48,946 nt of DNA from Collinsella aerofaciens. GTDB lineage: Bacteria; Actinomycetota; Coriobacteriia; Coriobacteriales; Coriobacteriaceae. The DNA lies in NCBI GenBank assembly GCA_008671135.1, contig RQAP01000043.1:1-48946 (forward strand), in the 5' to 3' direction. A program made the translations under genes and the position numbers. Below are positions 19,508 through 28,653 of this stretch, piece by piece (positions within the stretch are counted from its first letter, which is position 1; each line of letters begins with the position of its first letter). Below the pieces are notes generated by a model. That model was not told the origin of the DNA. It was given only the letters and a program-made list of their open reading frames with translations, and ran no database searches.

Positions 19508-20221
19508 TTAGCCTCCGAGGTAGGCTTTGCGGACGTTGTCGTCATGCAGGAGCTCTTGGCCGGTGCCGGTCATGGTGATCTTGCCGGTCTCGAGCACGTA
19601 ACCGCGTGTGGCGATGGAAAGCGCCATCTGCGCGTTCTGCTCGACCAGAAGCACCGTGGTGCCGGCCTTGTGCAGGTCCTCGACAATCTGGAAGATCTGC
19701 TCAATCAGAATCGGCGCCAGGCCCATGGAAGGCTCGTCGAGCATGAGCAGCTTGGGGTTGCTCATAAGGGCGCGGCCCATAACGAGCATCTGCTGCTCGC
19801 CGCCCGAAAGGGTGCCGGCAACCTGGCGACGGCGCTCCTTAAGGCGCGGGAACTGCTCGTAGACGCGCTCCAGGCCCGGAGCCACCGTGGACTTGGGCTG
19901 CGTGTAGGCGCCCATCTCCAGGTTCTCCTCAACCGTCATCTGCAAAAAGGCGCGACGTCCCTCGGGCACCTGGGCCAGGCCCTTACCAACCAGCTTATCG
20001 GCGGGCGTATGGGTAATGTCCTCGCCCATAAACTTGATGGAGCCGGTCTTGGAACGCAGCAGGCCCGAGACAGTCTTGAGCGTTGTGGACTTGCCGGCAC
20101 CGTTCGCACCGATCAGGGCCACGATCTCGCCCTCGTTGACGTTAAAGGAGATATCCTTGATGGCGTGGATGGCGCCGTACCAGACGTTGATGTTGTAGAC
20201 GGAAAGCATCGGCTCTGCCAT
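19508..20221 (-). CDS. livF: Branched-chain amino acid ABC transporter ATPase LivF
   Basis: The 237-residue ATPase of the Liv/HAAT importer has Walker A GANGAGKST, Q-loop QVPEGRRAF, ABC signature TLSGGEQQML, Walker B LLMLDEPSMGL, and the LivF-typical C-terminus with TGTGQELLHDDNVRKAYLGG. With LivG it powers uptake of leucine, isoleucine, valine or related amino acids. The start at ATG 20221 directly follows the livG stop, with GGGGGAG inside the end of livG. It is the last gene of livJHMGF, before a strong terminator. Confidence 0.96.
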   Translation of the reverse strand: MAEPMLSVYNINVWYGAIHAIKDISFNVNEGEIVALIGANGAGKSTTLKTVSGLLRSKTGSIKFMGEDITHTPADKLVGKGLAQVPEGRRAFLQMTVEENLEMGAYTQPKSTVAPGLERVYEQFPRLKERRRQVAGTLSGGEQQMLVMGRALMSNPKLLMLDEPSMGLAPILIEQIFQIVEDLHKAGTTVLLVEQNAQMALSIATRGYVLETGKITMTGTGQELLHDDNVRKAYLGG

Positions 20222-21082
20222 TTAGTTCTCCCCCTTATCCTGCTTGCCCAGATACGCCTCGATAACGGCGTCATTGTTCTGGATTTCTTCGGCCGTGCCC
20301 TTGGCGATGACCTTACCAAAGTTGAGCACGCAGATGCCCTCGCAGATGTTCATAACGAGCGACATATCATGCTCGATAAGCATGATGGCAATACCAAAGG
20401 TGTCGCGAATCTTGACGATGTTCTCCATGAGCTCCGCGGTCTCGGACGGGTTCATGCCGGCAGCAGGCTCGTCGAGCAGCAGCAGCTTGGGGTTAGTGGC
20501 AAGCGCGCGGACGATCTCCAGACGACGCTGAGCGCCGTAAGGCAGCGATCCGGCCTGCTCATTTGCCAGATGCTCCATATCAAAGATGGACAGCAGTTCC
20601 ATGGCGCGCTCGTGGGCGGCCTTCTCGTGCTTCCAATACGTCGGCAGGCGCAGCACGCCCTCAAAGCCGGAGTAACGCTCCTGGTTGTGCAGGCCGACCT
20701 TAACGTTGTCCTCCACCGTCATGGTATTAAACAGGCGGATGTTTTGGAAGGTACGGGCGATGCCCATGCGGTTGACCTGGTAGACCGACTTGCCCGAGGT
20801 GTCCTCGCCGTCGAGCAGGATGGTGCCGTGCGTGGGCTGATACACCTTGGTGAGCAGGTTGAAGACCGTGGTCTTACCGGCACCGTTGGGGCCGATCAGA
20901 CCGGCGATCTCGGTCTTGCCGATAGTCAGGCTAAAGTCGTCGACTGCCTTAAGGCCGCCAAACTCAATGCCCAGGTGGATGCACTCGAGTGCCGGGCGCT
21001 CGCCCAGGTCGCGGTCGGGAACGATGGCGCCAGAAGGATACGGGACCATCTTGCCCTTGTTGAACTCAAACTTACTGGGCAT
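20222..21082 (-). CDS. livG: Branched-chain amino acid ABC transporter ATPase LivG
   Basis: The 286-residue ATPase partner of LivF has Walker A GPNGAGKTT, the LivG insertion KVYQPTHGTILLDGED, ARTFQNIRLF, signature SLPYGAQRRLE, Walker B LLLLDEPAAGMNP and switch His in IEHDM. It is slightly longer than E. coli LivG because of about 25 extra N-terminal residues before the nucleotide-binding core. Its start overlaps the end of livM by 11 nt, a sign of translational coupling. Confidence 0.96.
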   Translation of the reverse strand: MPSKFEFNKGKMVPYPSGAIVPDRDLGERPALECIHLGIEFGGLKAVDDFSLTIGKTEIAGLIGPNGAGKTTVFNLLTKVYQPTHGTILLDGEDTSGKSVYQVNRMGIARTFQNIRLFNTMTVEDNVKVGLHNQERYSGFEGVLRLPTYWKHEKAAHERAMELLSIFDMEHLANEQAGSLPYGAQRRLEIVRALATNPKLLLLDEPAAGMNPSETAELMENIVKIRDTFGIAIMLIEHDMSLVMNICEGICVLNFGKVIAKGTAEEIQNNDAVIEAYLGKQDKGEN

Positions 21083-22160
21083 CGGCTGCCACCTCCTTCT
21101 TGGAAGTAAAGCGATCCTTAATGCGTGCGAAGAACGCCTTGAGCTGCGGGTTGTTAGTAAAGACCATGACCAGAATCAACACGATGGCGTAGATGAGCAT
21201 GCGGTAGTCCGAGAACTGACGGAGCAGCTCGGGGAGCACCGTGAGCAGCGCCGCGGCGATAACGGAGCCGCGCATGTTGCCCAGGCCGCCCAGGACCACG
21301 AACACCAGAATGAGGATGGACGTATTGAAGTCGAACTTAGTAGCGGAAAGCTGCGAGAAGTTACCGCCGAACAGGGCTCCGGCAGCACCGGCGAGGGCAG
21401 CGGAAACCACGAAGGCGATCATGCGGTACTGAGTGACGGAGATGCCCACAGACTCGGCAGCGATCTTGTTATCGCGCACGGCAATAATGGCACGACCGGT
21501 ACGGCTGCGAACCAGGTTGAGTACAATCACGAGCGCGATCATAACCAGGATGGCGCCGGCAAGGAAGGTCGAATAGGTCGACACGCCCGATGCGCCCTGC
21601 GCGCCCTTGATGATGGCGGTGCCGTCCTCGAGCAGGTGCAGGTCGTCAATCGTGGAATTGCCCGTGATGTTAAAGATCACATGCAGGCCGCGGGAATCGA
21701 CGCCCACGATAAGGCAGGTGACGATTTCTTTGATGATCTCGCCAAAAGCCAGGGTCACGATGGCCAGATAGTCACCGCTCAGGCGCAAGACCGGGATACC
21801 AATCAAGAAGCCCAAGATGGCGGCGGCGATGGCACCGACCACAATGCTGATGATCAGGCGCATCGGGTCGGACGGAACGGCGCTCTCCAGCGCGACGGCG
21901 GTGACGATTCCCGTATAGGCGCCGACGCTCATAAAGCCCGCATGGCCCAGCGACAAGTCGCCCGCGATGCCGACGACGAGGTTAAGGGAGATGGCCATGA
22001 CGATATAGGCCGTGATGGGAACCAGCTGACCGGCGATCATGCGCGGAATCATGTGGTTGGACTGCATAAGGAACACGATGGCGAACGCCACGAGGCACAT
22101 GGCGTACGTGACAAAGTCGTGACGCGTCTGCCTGTCTTTAAGAAACTTCATAACGCTCAC
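21072..22160 (-). CDS. livM: Branched-chain amino acid ABC transporter permease LivM
   Basis: The 362-residue permease has about ten hydrophobic segments. The LivM pattern is visible as ISLNLVVGIAGDLSLGHAGF, SGDYLAIVTLAFGEI, and the EAA-like cytoplasmic loop GRAIIAVRDNKIAAESVGI. It forms the membrane pore with LivH. The start is uncertain: GTG 22160 (used here, GAAGG 5 nt upstream) or the in-frame ATG at 22151. It follows the livH stop without a gap. The C-terminus is charged (ARIKDRFTSKKEVAADAQ). Confidence 0.94.
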   Translation of the reverse strand: MSVMKFLKDRQTRHDFVTYAMCLVAFAIVFLMQSNHMIPRMIAGQLVPITAYIVMAISLNLVVGIAGDLSLGHAGFMSVGAYTGIVTAVALESAVPSDPMRLIISIVVGAIAAAILGFLIGIPVLRLSGDYLAIVTLAFGEIIKEIVTCLIVGVDSRGLHVIFNITGNSTIDDLHLLEDGTAIIKGAQGASGVSTYSTFLAGAILVMIALVIVLNLVRSRTGRAIIAVRDNKIAAESVGISVTQYRMIAFVVSAALAGAAGALFGGNFSQLSATKFDFNTSILILVFVVLGGLGNMRGSVIAAALLTVLPELLRQFSDYRMLIYAIVLILVMVFTNNPQLKAFFARIKDRFTSKKEVAADAQ

Positions 22161-23042
22161 CTACACCTTCTCGGGGACGTACTTGCCCAAGAGGCCGGCA
22201 GGCTTGACGAGCAGGACGATGATCAAAACACCAAAGACGATGGAGTTGGCAAGGCTCGTGGAAATGTAGGCCTGCGCCATCGCTTCGATGATGCCGATGA
22301 GAATGCCGCCGACAAAAGCGCCGGGGATGGAGCCGATGCCACCGAAGACAGCGGCGTCGAAGGCCTTGATGCCAGGCATGGCACCCGTCGTGGGCTGCAG
22401 CACCGGCGAGTAGGAGCACAGCAGCACGCCGGCGATGGCGGCAAGGGCAGAACCGATGGCAAACGTCATCGAGATGGTGCGGTTGACGTTGATACCCATG
22501 AGCTGAGCGGCGGCCTTGTCCTCGGACACGGCGCGCATGGCCTTACCCATCTTGGTCTTACCTGTAAAGAACATCAGGCCGGCCATGATAACCAGACAGG
22601 CGACGATGGTGACGAGCGAGACGGCGCTTACGTTGAACTTGGCCAAGAACTCCGGCACCTGGAAGGTGACGAGCGAAGTGAAGTTCTTGGGCGTGGCGCC
22701 CCACAGAAGCTGCGCGGCGTTCTGCAGGAAGTAAGACACGCCGATAGCCGTGATCAGAACGGCCAGCGGGCCTGCTTGGCGCAGCGGCTTATAGGCCAGA
22801 CCCTCAATGAGAACACCGAGAACCGTGCAGACCACACAAGAGAGAACTACAGATGCCCAGCCCGGGAGGCCGAGATACGACGTGGCGCAGAACGAGACAT
22901 AGGCACCGACCATGATGACATCGCCGTGAGCGAAGTTCAGCATCTTGGCGATACCGTAGACCATGGTGTAGCCCAACGCGATGATGGCGTAGACGCTGCC
23001 CATGGACAGGCCGTTGACCAGGTATTGGATAAAGACCGTCAT
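22161..23042 (-). CDS. livH: Branched-chain amino acid ABC transporter permease LivH
   Basis: The 293-residue permease starts MTVFIQYLVNGLSMGSVYAI, the LivH N-terminus. It continues with MVYGIAKMLNFAHGD, the coupling loop KMGKAMRAVSEDKAAAQLMG and GIKAFDAAVFGGIGSIPGA. It has about eight membrane segments. I chose ATG 23042, with AAAGGGGG about 9 nt upstream. The ATG at 23051 overlaps the ribosome site and the longer frame has no site. It lies downstream of livJ, separated by two hairpins that may lower permease expression relative to binding protein. Confidence 0.95.
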   Translation of the reverse strand: MTVFIQYLVNGLSMGSVYAIIALGYTMVYGIAKMLNFAHGDVIMVGAYVSFCATSYLGLPGWASVVLSCVVCTVLGVLIEGLAYKPLRQAGPLAVLITAIGVSYFLQNAAQLLWGATPKNFTSLVTFQVPEFLAKFNVSAVSLVTIVACLVIMAGLMFFTGKTKMGKAMRAVSEDKAAAQLMGINVNRTISMTFAIGSALAAIAGVLLCSYSPVLQPTTGAMPGIKAFDAAVFGGIGSIPGAFVGGILIGIIEAMAQAYISTSLANSIVFGVLIIVLLVKPAGLLGKYVPEKV

Positions 23043-23088
23043 GTTCCACATCCCCCTTTCGAATAGGTTTCCAGTTGATGTATGAAAC

Positions 23089-23108
23089 AGGGACGTTACA
23101 TCGTCCCT
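23089..23108 (-). promoter_or_regulatory. Hairpin in the livJ-livH intercistronic region (proximal to livH)
   Basis: The minus strand reads AGGGACG-ATGTAA-CGTCCCT followed by GTTTC. The 7-bp perfect stem has only a weak T tract, so it may act as a partial terminator or an RNA end-stabiliser. Confidence 0.5.
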
Positions 23109-23118
23109 AGATACCAAG

Positions 23119-23150
23119 CAAGCAGGGAAGGCCAAAACCTCCCCTGCTTG
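23119..23150 (-). promoter_or_regulatory. Hairpin after livJ (differential expression element)
   Basis: CAAGCAGGG (23119-23127) pairs exactly with CCCTGCTTG (23142-23150) around a 14-nt loop, 30 nt after the livJ stop. Such stems often protect abundant binding-protein mRNA or attenuate into the permease genes. Confidence 0.5.
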
Positions 23151-23181
23151 GGATCAAAACCGCTCTATGTAAGGCGGCCAA

Positions 23182-24369
23182 TTAGGCCTGTACGTACTTG
23201 CCGTCGGTGATGACGTACGCCGTGGGCTCCTTCTGGACCTGACCCTTATCGTTCCAGGTGAGCTTGCCGGTCAGACCGTCAACGGTAATCTTGAGCATAG
23301 CCTTGGACAGTTTCTCGGCGACCTCGGTCGGATCGGCGTCGACACCAAGACCGGCCTCCTTGACGGCCTCGGCCACCGCGTGCACGCCGTCGTAGGCGTC
23401 GGCGGCAAACTGGTCGGGGGTATCGCCGTACTTATCCTTGTAAGCGTTAACGAAGTCGGCGTTCTTCTCGTCGTCGGCGGAGAACGGGGTCATGAGCAGC
23501 AGACCCTCGGCAAGAGAGGTATCGAAGCCCTCAACGCCCAGGATACCGTCCATGCCGTCGCAGCCCATCATCTTGACGTCGTAGCCCATGTCCTTGGCGT
23601 TCTTGAGCAGGACGGACGCCGGCGTGTAGTAGATCGGCGCAAAGATCATGGGGGCGCCGGCCTGCTTGGCCTTGGTCAGCTGGTTCGTAAAGCTCGTGGC
23701 GGAGTCGTCCTTAAAGGTCTCCTCGTCAACAATCTCGAGCTTGGACTCAGCGGCCTGGACCTTAAAGGAATCTGCGATGCCCGAAGAATAGGCGTCGCCG
23801 GAGTTATAGAACAGCACGAACTTCTCGTCCGCATACTTCTGCGCCAGGAACTTGGCAGCGTTGACACCCTGGTTGGGGTCGGTGAAGCAAACCTGGAAGA
23901 CGCAATCCTTGCCGTCGGTAACGTCCTCGGAGGACGCGGACGGGGTGATCATGAACGTCTTGGGGTCGTTACCGCACTCTGCGGCAACGGCAACCGACGC
24001 ACCCGTGGTGGTCGGGCCGACGAGGGCCTGCATGCCCCAGTCGAGCAGGGTGTTGAAGGCGTTGACGGCCTTCTCGCCATCGGCCTGGTCATCCTCGGCC
24101 TTGTTGACAAGCGGCAGCTCCTTGGTCGAGAAATCCTTGCAGCCAAGCTCGACACCCTGGGTAACGGACTTGCCGTAGGACGCGTTGGCGCCGGTCAGCG
24201 GGCCGATGGTGCCGATCTTAAACGAAGCGTCGCCCGAAGCGGAACCGCTATCGCCGCCGTTGGAGGAGCAGCCAGCTAGAATGGACATCGCCCCCAGACC
24301 TGCTGCGCTCGCGATAACGCTCCTGCGATTCATAACAGGGTTCAATGACTTACCGGTGAGGCTCGACAT
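23182..24369 (-). CDS. livJ: Branched-chain amino acid binding lipoprotein LivJ
   Basis: The 395-residue periplasmic-binding-fold protein (type I, Leu/Ile/Val family) is anchored as a lipoprotein. The signal region has NRRSVIASAAGLGAMSILAGC, with the lipobox Cys at about residue 34 and a paired-Arg motif that could suit Tat export. The mature domain has KIGTIGPLTGANASYG, DWGMQALVGP, MITPSASS, FTDPNQG and IYYTPASVLLKNAKDMGY, all family-typical. Its cognate permease genes follow. The start is ATG 24369 with AGAGGAG at good spacing. A second, very similar gene lies just upstream (24641-25807). Confidence 0.95.
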   Translation of the reverse strand: MSSLTGKSLNPVMNRRSVIASAAGLGAMSILAGCSSNGGDSGSASGDASFKIGTIGPLTGANASYGKSVTQGVELGCKDFSTKELPLVNKAEDDQADGEKAVNAFNTLLDWGMQALVGPTTTGASVAVAAECGNDPKTFMITPSASSEDVTDGKDCVFQVCFTDPNQGVNAAKFLAQKYADEKFVLFYNSGDAYSSGIADSFKVQAAESKLEIVDEETFKDDSATSFTNQLTKAKQAGAPMIFAPIYYTPASVLLKNAKDMGYDVKMMGCDGMDGILGVEGFDTSLAEGLLLMTPFSADDEKNADFVNAYKDKYGDTPDQFAADAYDGVHAVAEAVKEAGLGVDADPTEVAEKLSKAMLKITVDGLTGKLTWNDKGQVQKEPTAYVITDGKYVQA

Positions 24370-24640
24370 GCGGCTCTCCTCTCAAATCTCGTCGGGTTTC
24401 GGTTACCCGACAGGCCATCCTTCGCCGTGTTCGGCGTTCGCAAAATACTAGACGCTTTAGTTAAGGAAAGTGGCGATTATTTCAACTTTTCTTTTGTTTT
24501 GCCCATTTATCCATAATTCTGCGTATTCCTGTCGGTTTATGCAGTTTAGCCACTTTATTGTGTGAAAGTAATGTTTCCGTTCTGTTACAAGCATACCTGC
24601 CTTAAATAAAACAGCCTCACCGGTCGTGCTTTATGCGCAC
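24370..24640. other. AT-rich intergenic region upstream of livJ
   Basis: This 271-nt stretch is much AT-richer than its surroundings. No strong terminator is visible after the upstream binding-protein gene, only a weak GTGC-N7-GCAC stem near 24630. On the minus strand TTGAAA with TAACTA 16 nt downstream (about 24461-24488) is a candidate promoter. AATGTTTCCG at 24570-24579 also occurs upstream of the second binding-protein gene. Confidence 0.4.
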
Positions 24641-25807
24641 TTAGGCGGCGATGTACTTGCCGTCCTGGATCACATAGGCCGTAGCAGGCTTTTCGACCTG
24701 ACCTTCGTCATTCCACGTCAGCTCGCCTGTCAGGCCCTCGATCTTGATCTTGCGCATGGCCTTGGCAAGGTCGCCGGCAATGTCGGCACCGTCGGCCGAA
24801 ATGTCAATCCCCGCCCTATCGATAGCCTCGGCGATGGCGTGGACGCAATCGTAAGCGTCGGCGGCAAACTGGTTGGGCGTCTCGTCGTAGGCATCCTTAT
24901 AGGCCTTGACGAAGTCGGCATTCTTCTCATCGTCGGCGGAAAACGGGGTCATGAGCAGTACGCCCTCGGCAAGAGAGGTATCGAAGCCCTCCACAGAGAG
25001 CAGGCCGTCCATGCCGTCGGTACCCATGAGCGTCATGTCGTAGCCCATGTCCTTGGCGTTCTTGAGCAAAACGGACGCCGGCGTGTAGTAGATCGGCGCA
25101 AAGATGAGCGTGGCGCCGGCCTCCTTGGCCTTGGTGAGCTGGTTGGTAAAGCTCGTGGAGGAATCGTCCTTAAAGGTCTCGGTATCGACGATATCAAGTT
25201 TGGACTCCTTGGCCTGCTCGGCAAAGGCATCGGCAACACCCGAGCTGTACGTATCGCCGGAGTTGTAGAACAGGGCGATCTTGGCATCCGCGTACTTCTC
25301 GGCCAAGAACTTTGCGGCGCTGGCGCCCATGGTGGGATCGGTGAAGCAAACCTGGAAAACCGTGGTCTTATCCTTGGTAACGTCGAGCGACGAGGCCGAA
25401 GGCGTGACCATGAGCATATCGTCGGCGATCTCGCCCGAGACAGCGACGGCGGCACCGGTGGTGACGGGGCCGACGAGCGCCTGCATGCCCCAGTCGCACA
25501 AGGTATTGAAGGCGTTGATGGCCTTCTCGCCGTCAGCGACGTCGTCCTCAGACTTAAGCGAGAGTTTGAGGTCCTTGGTCGAAAAATCCTTGGCGGCGAG
25601 CTTGGCACCCTTCTCGGCCGAAACGCCATAGGTTGCCGCGGCGCCGGTCAGAGGGCCGATGACACCGATCTTGAAGGTCTTGCCGTCATCGGCGGAGCCG
25701 CCGTCCGAGCCACCCGACGAGCAACCAGCGAGTGCCGCGGTGCTACCGAACGCCGCGGCGCCAGCCAAGAAACTCCTGCGGTTAAGTACGTTGTTGATGC
25801 TAAACAT
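24641..25807 (-). CDS. livJ2: Second branched-chain amino acid binding lipoprotein (livJ paralogue)
   Basis: The 388-residue paralogue of the adjacent LivJ shares long identical blocks with it, such as TSFTNQLTKAK, PIYYTPASVLLKNAKDMGY and LLMTPFSADDEKNADFV. The signal region NRRSFLAGAAAFGSTAALAGC has a lipobox Cys at residue 29 and an RRSFL Tat-like motif. Differences gather near the ligand-facing MVTPSASSLDV and GTDGMDG parts, so ligand range may differ. Sharing the one LivHMGF permease is likely. The start is ATG 25807 with AAAAGGGGG 5 nt upstream; the longer frame to 25873 has no site. I use livJ2 only as a label. Confidence 0.93.
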   Translation of the reverse strand: MFSINNVLNRRSFLAGAAAFGSTAALAGCSSGGSDGGSADDGKTFKIGVIGPLTGAAATYGVSAEKGAKLAAKDFSTKDLKLSLKSEDDVADGEKAINAFNTLCDWGMQALVGPVTTGAAVAVSGEIADDMLMVTPSASSLDVTKDKTTVFQVCFTDPTMGASAAKFLAEKYADAKIALFYNSGDTYSSGVADAFAEQAKESKLDIVDTETFKDDSSTSFTNQLTKAKEAGATLIFAPIYYTPASVLLKNAKDMGYDMTLMGTDGMDGLLSVEGFDTSLAEGVLLMTPFSADDEKNADFVKAYKDAYDETPNQFAADAYDCVHAIAEAIDRAGIDISADGADIAGDLAKAMRKIKIEGLTGELTWNDEGQVEKPATAYVIQDGKYIAA

Positions 25808-26057
25808 GGTGTCCCCCTTTTCGCTGGCCGCGGTGCGGCCGTCTTGCGGTACAGGGCAAACCTTATGGTGCAAACGTTGACAGTTTGTTACGGAAGTTCG
25901 TTTGTAGCGAGCATGTTTCCAATGTTTCCGCAGCGTTTCGGGGGTGCCGTTTTGTGCGACTCCTGTTGCCTGGCGAGCACGCGCCCTCGGTTCACGCTAG
26001 AATGCACTCAACCTTTAAGCGGTTAATCCATCCATAAGATGCACGAAGGAGCTATCT
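25808..26057. other. Divergent intergenic region between livJ2 and hom
   Basis: 250 nt with no gene. AATGTTTCCG (25921-25930), shared with the livJ upstream region, lies about 115 nt before livJ2. For hom, TAGAAT at 25998-26003 is a possible -10 with a poor -35. Confidence 0.4.
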
Positions 26058-27401
26058 ATGAGCGAACCCCTGCGCACCGTGAACGTCGGCCTCATCGGTC
26101 TGGGAACCGTCGGCGGCGGCGTGGCCCGCCTGATCAAGAGCCACCACGATGAGTACCTGGCAGCCTACGGCATCGACCTTAAGCTGACCCGCGCCTGCGC
26201 GCTTGCTTGGGAGCAGGCCGAGGCAGCCGGTATTGAGCGCGAGGCCTTTACGAGTGACTGGCACGATGTCGTCACCGACCCCGCCGTCGATATCGTCGTC
26301 GAGCTGATCGGCGGCGCGCATCCCGCAACCGAGATCTTCACCACTGCCTTTGAGCACGGCAAGCACGTCGTCTCTGCCAACAAGGCCCTGCTGGGCCGTC
26401 ATGTCGAGACGCTCGCCGAGAAGGCGCGCGCGTGCGGCGTGCAGATTAAGTGCGAGGCCAGCTGTGGCGGTGGCATCCCCATCGTGAGCACGCTCGAGCA
26501 CGACCTGGTGGGCAACAAGATCCTGACCATCGCCGGCATTCTCAACGGTACCACCAACTATATCCTGTCGCGCATGGACGCCGAGGGCGCCGATTACGCC
26601 GATGTGCTTGCCGACGCGCAGGCCAAGGGCTATGCCGAGGCCGACCCGTCCGCCGACGTCGACGGCTTCGACGCCGCCAGCAAGACGGCAATCCTCGCTT
26701 CCATCGGCTTTGGCACCCGCGTGACCACCGACGATGTCTACCAACAGGGTATCCGTACCATCGGCGCCGAGGACATCGCCCAGGCCCGCGAGCTCGGCTA
26801 CACCATCAAGCTGCTGGGCATCGCACGCAACACCGACGCCGGCGTCGACGTCCGCGTGCATCCCACGCTCATCCCGGCAGACCATATGCTCGCCAAGGTC
26901 AACGGCGCCATGAACGCCGTCTACGTGGTGGGTGACGCCGTGGGCGAAACCATGTTCTACGGTGCCGGCGCAGGCTCCTTCCCCACCGCGAGCGCCGTCG
27001 TGGGCGATATCCTGTCGCTCTCCGAGCAGATCAGCCGCGGCGTGGCTCCGCTGCCCGAGATTGAGCCCTATGGTCACAATCTCGCCTTTAAGCCTATGGA
27101 CGAGCTCCAGACCAAGTACTATGTGCGCCTGAAGGTCGCCGACCGCGTGGGCGCCCTGTCCGAGACGGTCGACATCTTTGCCAAGCACAACATCTCGATC
27201 TCGCTCATCAACCAGGTCGAGGACGGCAAGTCGGGCGTCAGCGATGCCTGCTCGGTCATCTTCCTGACGCACCGCGCGCTCGAGAAGGACGTCCAGGCTG
27301 CCGCCGCCGAGCTTGCCGGCGTCGACTGCGTGGCCGAGGTCGCCAACGTCCTGCGCATCGAGGACGTTGAGGCTTGGACCGAAGGCGTCATGGCCAACTA
27401 G
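26058..27401 (+). CDS. hom: Homoserine dehydrogenase
   Basis: The 447-residue enzyme reduces aspartate-semialdehyde to homoserine, the branch to threonine and methionine. The NAD(P) site is GLGTVGGGVARL (about 12-23). The catalytic domain has VSANKALLGRHVETLAE, ASCGGGIPIVS, ILNGTTNYILSRM and ADPSADVDGFDAA with the catalytic Lys in SKTAILAS. The C-terminal ACT domain (about 355-440, YYVRLKVADRVGALSETV) is where threonine inhibition acts in relatives. The start is ATG 26058 with GAAGGAG 8 nt upstream. It is monocistronic: no thrB or thrC is adjacent, and a strong terminator follows. Confidence 0.97.
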   Translation: MSEPLRTVNVGLIGLGTVGGGVARLIKSHHDEYLAAYGIDLKLTRACALAWEQAEAAGIEREAFTSDWHDVVTDPAVDIVVELIGGAHPATEIFTTAFEHGKHVVSANKALLGRHVETLAEKARACGVQIKCEASCGGGIPIVSTLEHDLVGNKILTIAGILNGTTNYILSRMDAEGADYADVLADAQAKGYAEADPSADVDGFDAASKTAILASIGFGTRVTTDDVYQQGIRTIGAEDIAQARELGYTIKLLGIARNTDAGVDVRVHPTLIPADHMLAKVNGAMNAVYVVGDAVGETMFYGAGAGSFPTASAVVGDILSLSEQISRGVAPLPEIEPYGHNLAFKPMDELQTKYYVRLKVADRVGALSETVDIFAKHNISISLINQVEDGKSGVSDACSVIFLTHRALEKDVQAAAAELAGVDCVAEVANVLRIEDVEAWTEGVMAN

Positions 27402-27431
27402 TTCGGTTCTCGCCATACGACATATATTTGA

Positions 27432-27463
27432 GGGGCTCCCGTCCGGTCTTGGACGGGAGCCCC
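27432..27463 (+). terminator. Terminator of hom
   Basis: GGGGCTCCCGTCC-GGTCTT-GGACGGGAGCCCC followed by CTTTG. The perfect 13-bp stem lies 30 nt after the hom stop. Confidence 0.85.
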
Positions 27464-27512
27464 CTTTGCTTGCGCGCTCGGAGCGCATTGCCGCGGCCAG
27501 CGTTTGAACAAC

Positions 27513-27530
27513 TTGACCGTTCGGTGTCAA
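27513..27530 (+). promoter_or_regulatory. Inverted repeat and possible -35 upstream of the SDR gene
   Basis: TTGAC-N8-GTCAA is a perfect 5-bp dyad 94 nt before the SDR start. The left arm doubles as a TTGACC -35 with GATACC 17 nt downstream. This is a plausible repressor operator over a promoter; the regulator is unknown. Confidence 0.35.
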
Positions 27531-27623
27531 CCAGGGATACCGCTCACCGATAAGCAGGCATGTTTGTTTTTGTCCGCCGCTATCCTGTGCTGCGTACGTC
27601 CACCCCCGAAGAATGGAGGCACC

Positions 27624-28373
<750 letters not shown>

Positions 28374-28415
28374 AGGTCGCAAACCACGACTTCGAACCTC
28401 AACGAGGCCCAACGC

Positions 28416-28459
28416 AAAAGGCGCGCTGTCTGCATCAACCGCAGGCAGCGCGCCTTGTT
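28416..28459 (+). terminator. Terminator of the SDR gene
   Basis: AAGGCGCGCTGTCTGC (28418-28433) pairs with GCAGGCAGCGCGCCTT (28441-28456), a 16-bp stem with one G-T wobble and a 7-nt loop. Flanking A/T tracts allow use from both sides. Confidence 0.85.
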
Positions 28460-28470
28460 CTGCTTGCAGG

Positions 28471-28640
28471 GGAAGCTGCGTCCCGGTATTTCAGCTCAGA
28501 ACGGGGCGCAGTTTCCCTCAGGGCCTTCTTTCGGAAACTATGTCCCATTCTGGGCGCGCATTCTGGGACACGCTTTCCGCAACGGGCTTCTCGCGGAAAG
28601 CGCATCCCACTCTGGACGCCAATTCCGGGATGCATTTTCC
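28471..28640. repeat. Three tandem 62-bp hairpin repeats
   Basis: Three 45-46 nt hairpins start at 28471, 28533 and 28595, exactly 62 bp apart. Each has arms of the type GGAAA-N4-GTCCC and GGGA-N5-TTTCC (11-12 of 14 pairs), with an 18-nt loop. Loops 2 and 3 share CTGG-CGC-ATTC-like sequence, and linkers share GGGC-TTCT. On the minus strand the array begins 14 nt after the antiporter stop. It is a diverged tandem array; the function is unknown. Confidence 0.8.
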
Positions 28641-28653
28641 GCGGCGGTGTCGG

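Noticed and set aside
20847..23066. A 739-codon plus-strand frame opposite livG, livM and livH
   Set aside because: Same third-position GC effect. The sequence is rich in His, Gly, Asp and Arg with no domain, and it crosses three clear genes.
28471..28640. The 62-bp repeats as a CRISPR array
   Set aside because: The whole 62-bp unit is repeated and diverged. There are no constant repeats separated by unrelated spacers, and no cas genes are in the window.
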